From Spirochaetales bacterium (GTDB taxonomy: Bacteria; Spirochaetota; Spirochaetia; DTKZ01), in the NCBI GenBank assembly GCA_031266855.1, contig JAISAF010000256.1:1-5338 (forward strand): DNA of 5,338 nucleotides. Reading direction: 5' to 3'. Positions within the stretch are counted from its first letter, which is position 1. Each line of letters opens with the position of its first letter. Position numbers and translations under genes: made by a program. The notes under the pieces were generated by a model. That model saw nothing but the letters and a program-made list of their open reading frames with translations, did not search any database and was not told the DNA's origin. Below, piece by piece: positions 4,969 through 5,338 of the stretch.

Positions 4969-5017
4969 TTTTTTGCGGTCAGGGAATTTGCGCCGCAAAT
5001 TCCCAAACCGCAAAAAA
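4969..5017. repeat. Nested double palindrome at the outer position of repeat C
   Basis: The outer arms TTTTTTGCGGT (4969-4979) and ACCGCAAAAAA (5007-5017) enclose an inner hairpin GGGAATTTGC (4982-4991), loop GCC, GCAAATTCCC (4995-5004). Only a two-by-two internal loop separates them, giving 21 paired positions. Confidence 0.85.
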
Positions 5018-5041
5018 CCGGGCTTTCCGCTCCAATTCCTC

Positions 5042-5061
5042 GGATTTGCTTATGCAAATCC
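5042..5061. repeat. Inner palindrome of repeat C
   Basis: GGATTTGC (5042-5049), loop TTAT, GCAAATCC (5054-5061); exact reverse complement of 328-347 in repeat A. Confidence 0.85.
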
Positions 5062-5105
5062 TGCGGGATTTCCGCTACAATCCCTTGCGCCGCCCAGCAA
5101 CAACA

Positions 5106-5138
5106 GCCCGCGAATTTGCATTCCACAAATTCGCGGGC
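5106..5138. repeat. 13-bp hairpin of repeat C
   Basis: GCCCGCGAATTTG (5106-5118), a seven-base loop, CAAATTCGCGGGC (5126-5138). It shares the CGAATTTG core with the B hairpin at 1637-1661 but extends it with a different GC clamp. Confidence 0.8.
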
Positions 5139-5195
5139 CAGCCCCAGGCAAAGGCACGCGGAAGTGTGTTTCTGATAGCAACGCTTCCGAGCAAG

Positions 5196-5234
5196 AGGCC
5201 CTAAAAACCCTTGGCTTATACAGGTTACGGGCCT
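5196..5234. repeat. Weak two-step stem upstream of the edge promoter
   Basis: AGGCCC (5196-5201) pairs with GGGCCT (5229-5234), and inside it AACC (5206-5209) pairs with GGTT (5223-5226). The internal loops are asymmetric. It may be part of the repeat C tail; no function is evident. Confidence 0.4.
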
Positions 5235-5317
5235 GCAAAATCGCGACCGCCGAGTTTTACGCGCATAATTGCTGAACAACGTGAGTTCGACAAAATAAAG
5301 AAACCCCTACCCAAATC

Positions 5318-5326
5318 TGGTATAAT
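5318..5326 (+). promoter_or_regulatory. Extended -10 promoter directed out of the right edge
   Basis: TGGTATAAT is a perfect TATAAT with the TGn extension. No good -35 stands 16-18 bases upstream (around 5298-5303 the sequence is A-rich). The expected transcription start is about 5333, so the gene it drives lies beyond the window. The gene 1 promoter has the same GGTAYAATGC core. Confidence 0.5.
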
Positions 5327-5338
5327 GCATAGACAAAA

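Larger units (their letters stand above)
4927..5276 (+). repeat. Repeat C: modular palindromic element, same orientation as B
   Basis: It shares with B the left end (AATCCGCTCAAAA against GCGCCTGTTCAAAA), TGTAATTC (4947-4954), GGGCGCATTTTT, GGGCTTTCCGCT (5020-5031), a one-base variant GGGATTTCCGCT (5065-5076), and CAATCCCTTGCGCCGC (from 5079). Beyond about 5140 it no longer aligns clearly with B. The right end is uncertain; TGCTGAACAAC near 5271 is a weak match to a terminal repeat. No TTA duplication is visible, so this copy is older or rearranged. Open frames across it repeat the GFPLQ-type peptide seen in A and B and are not considered genes. Confidence 0.75.

Noticed and set aside
4953..5279. 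Frames on both strands in repeat C
   Set aside because: They translate the repeat unit, including the GFPLQ peptide, and have no start signals.

Overview
The window looks like chromosomal DNA of a spirochaete, most likely a Treponema of the termite-gut type. This is an inference from the gene families and from the GC-rich palindromic repeats; no rRNA or tRNA is present to confirm it. It holds a three-gene plus-strand block of cell-envelope proteins (445-4111), a minus-strand stretch of gene wreckage (4127-4888), and three copies of one modular palindromic repeat family, called A, B and C here (1-414, 1488-1790, about 4927-5276).

Envelope block. Gene 1 (445-1488) is a TPR lipoprotein, apparently leaderless. 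Gene 2 (reading frame 1455-3161) is an MltD-like lytic transglycosylase with two LysM domains. Gene 3 (3176-4111) is an exported protein that resembles the LPP20/FlgT-like group in its C-terminal half. All three carry export signals. Genes 1 and 2 overlap by 34 bases if the original start of gene 2 is used, and gene 3 follows gene 2 by 14 bases behind a good ribosome binding site, so they were probably one operon for peptidoglycan turnover and envelope assembly.

Main finding. Repeat B is a 303-bp MITE-like element with imperfect terminal inverted repeats and a TTA target duplication on each side. It sits exactly between the basic n-region and the hydrophobic core of the gene 2 signal peptide. 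Element plus duplication is 306 bp, so the frame stays open and 102 codons are added. Removing it in silico gives a classical signal peptide starting at 1455. Its right terminal repeat also supplies a possible new TTG start at 1779. A transposase fragment of the IS5 superfamily at 4127-4545 has nearly the same terminus, also preceded by TTA, which suggests that this type of IS mobilises the repeat.

The repeats are mosaics. Fixed linkers (GGGCTTTCCGCT, CAATCCCTTGCGCCGC) frame palindromes whose stems differ completely between copies yet pair perfectly.

Minus-strand wreckage. A eukaryotic-type protein kinase gene with an intact start and ribosome binding site is cut after its N-lobe and joined out of frame to the transposase remnant. 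Repeat C lies just upstream of the kinase start, and an extended -10 promoter at 5318-5326 points out of the right edge of the window.
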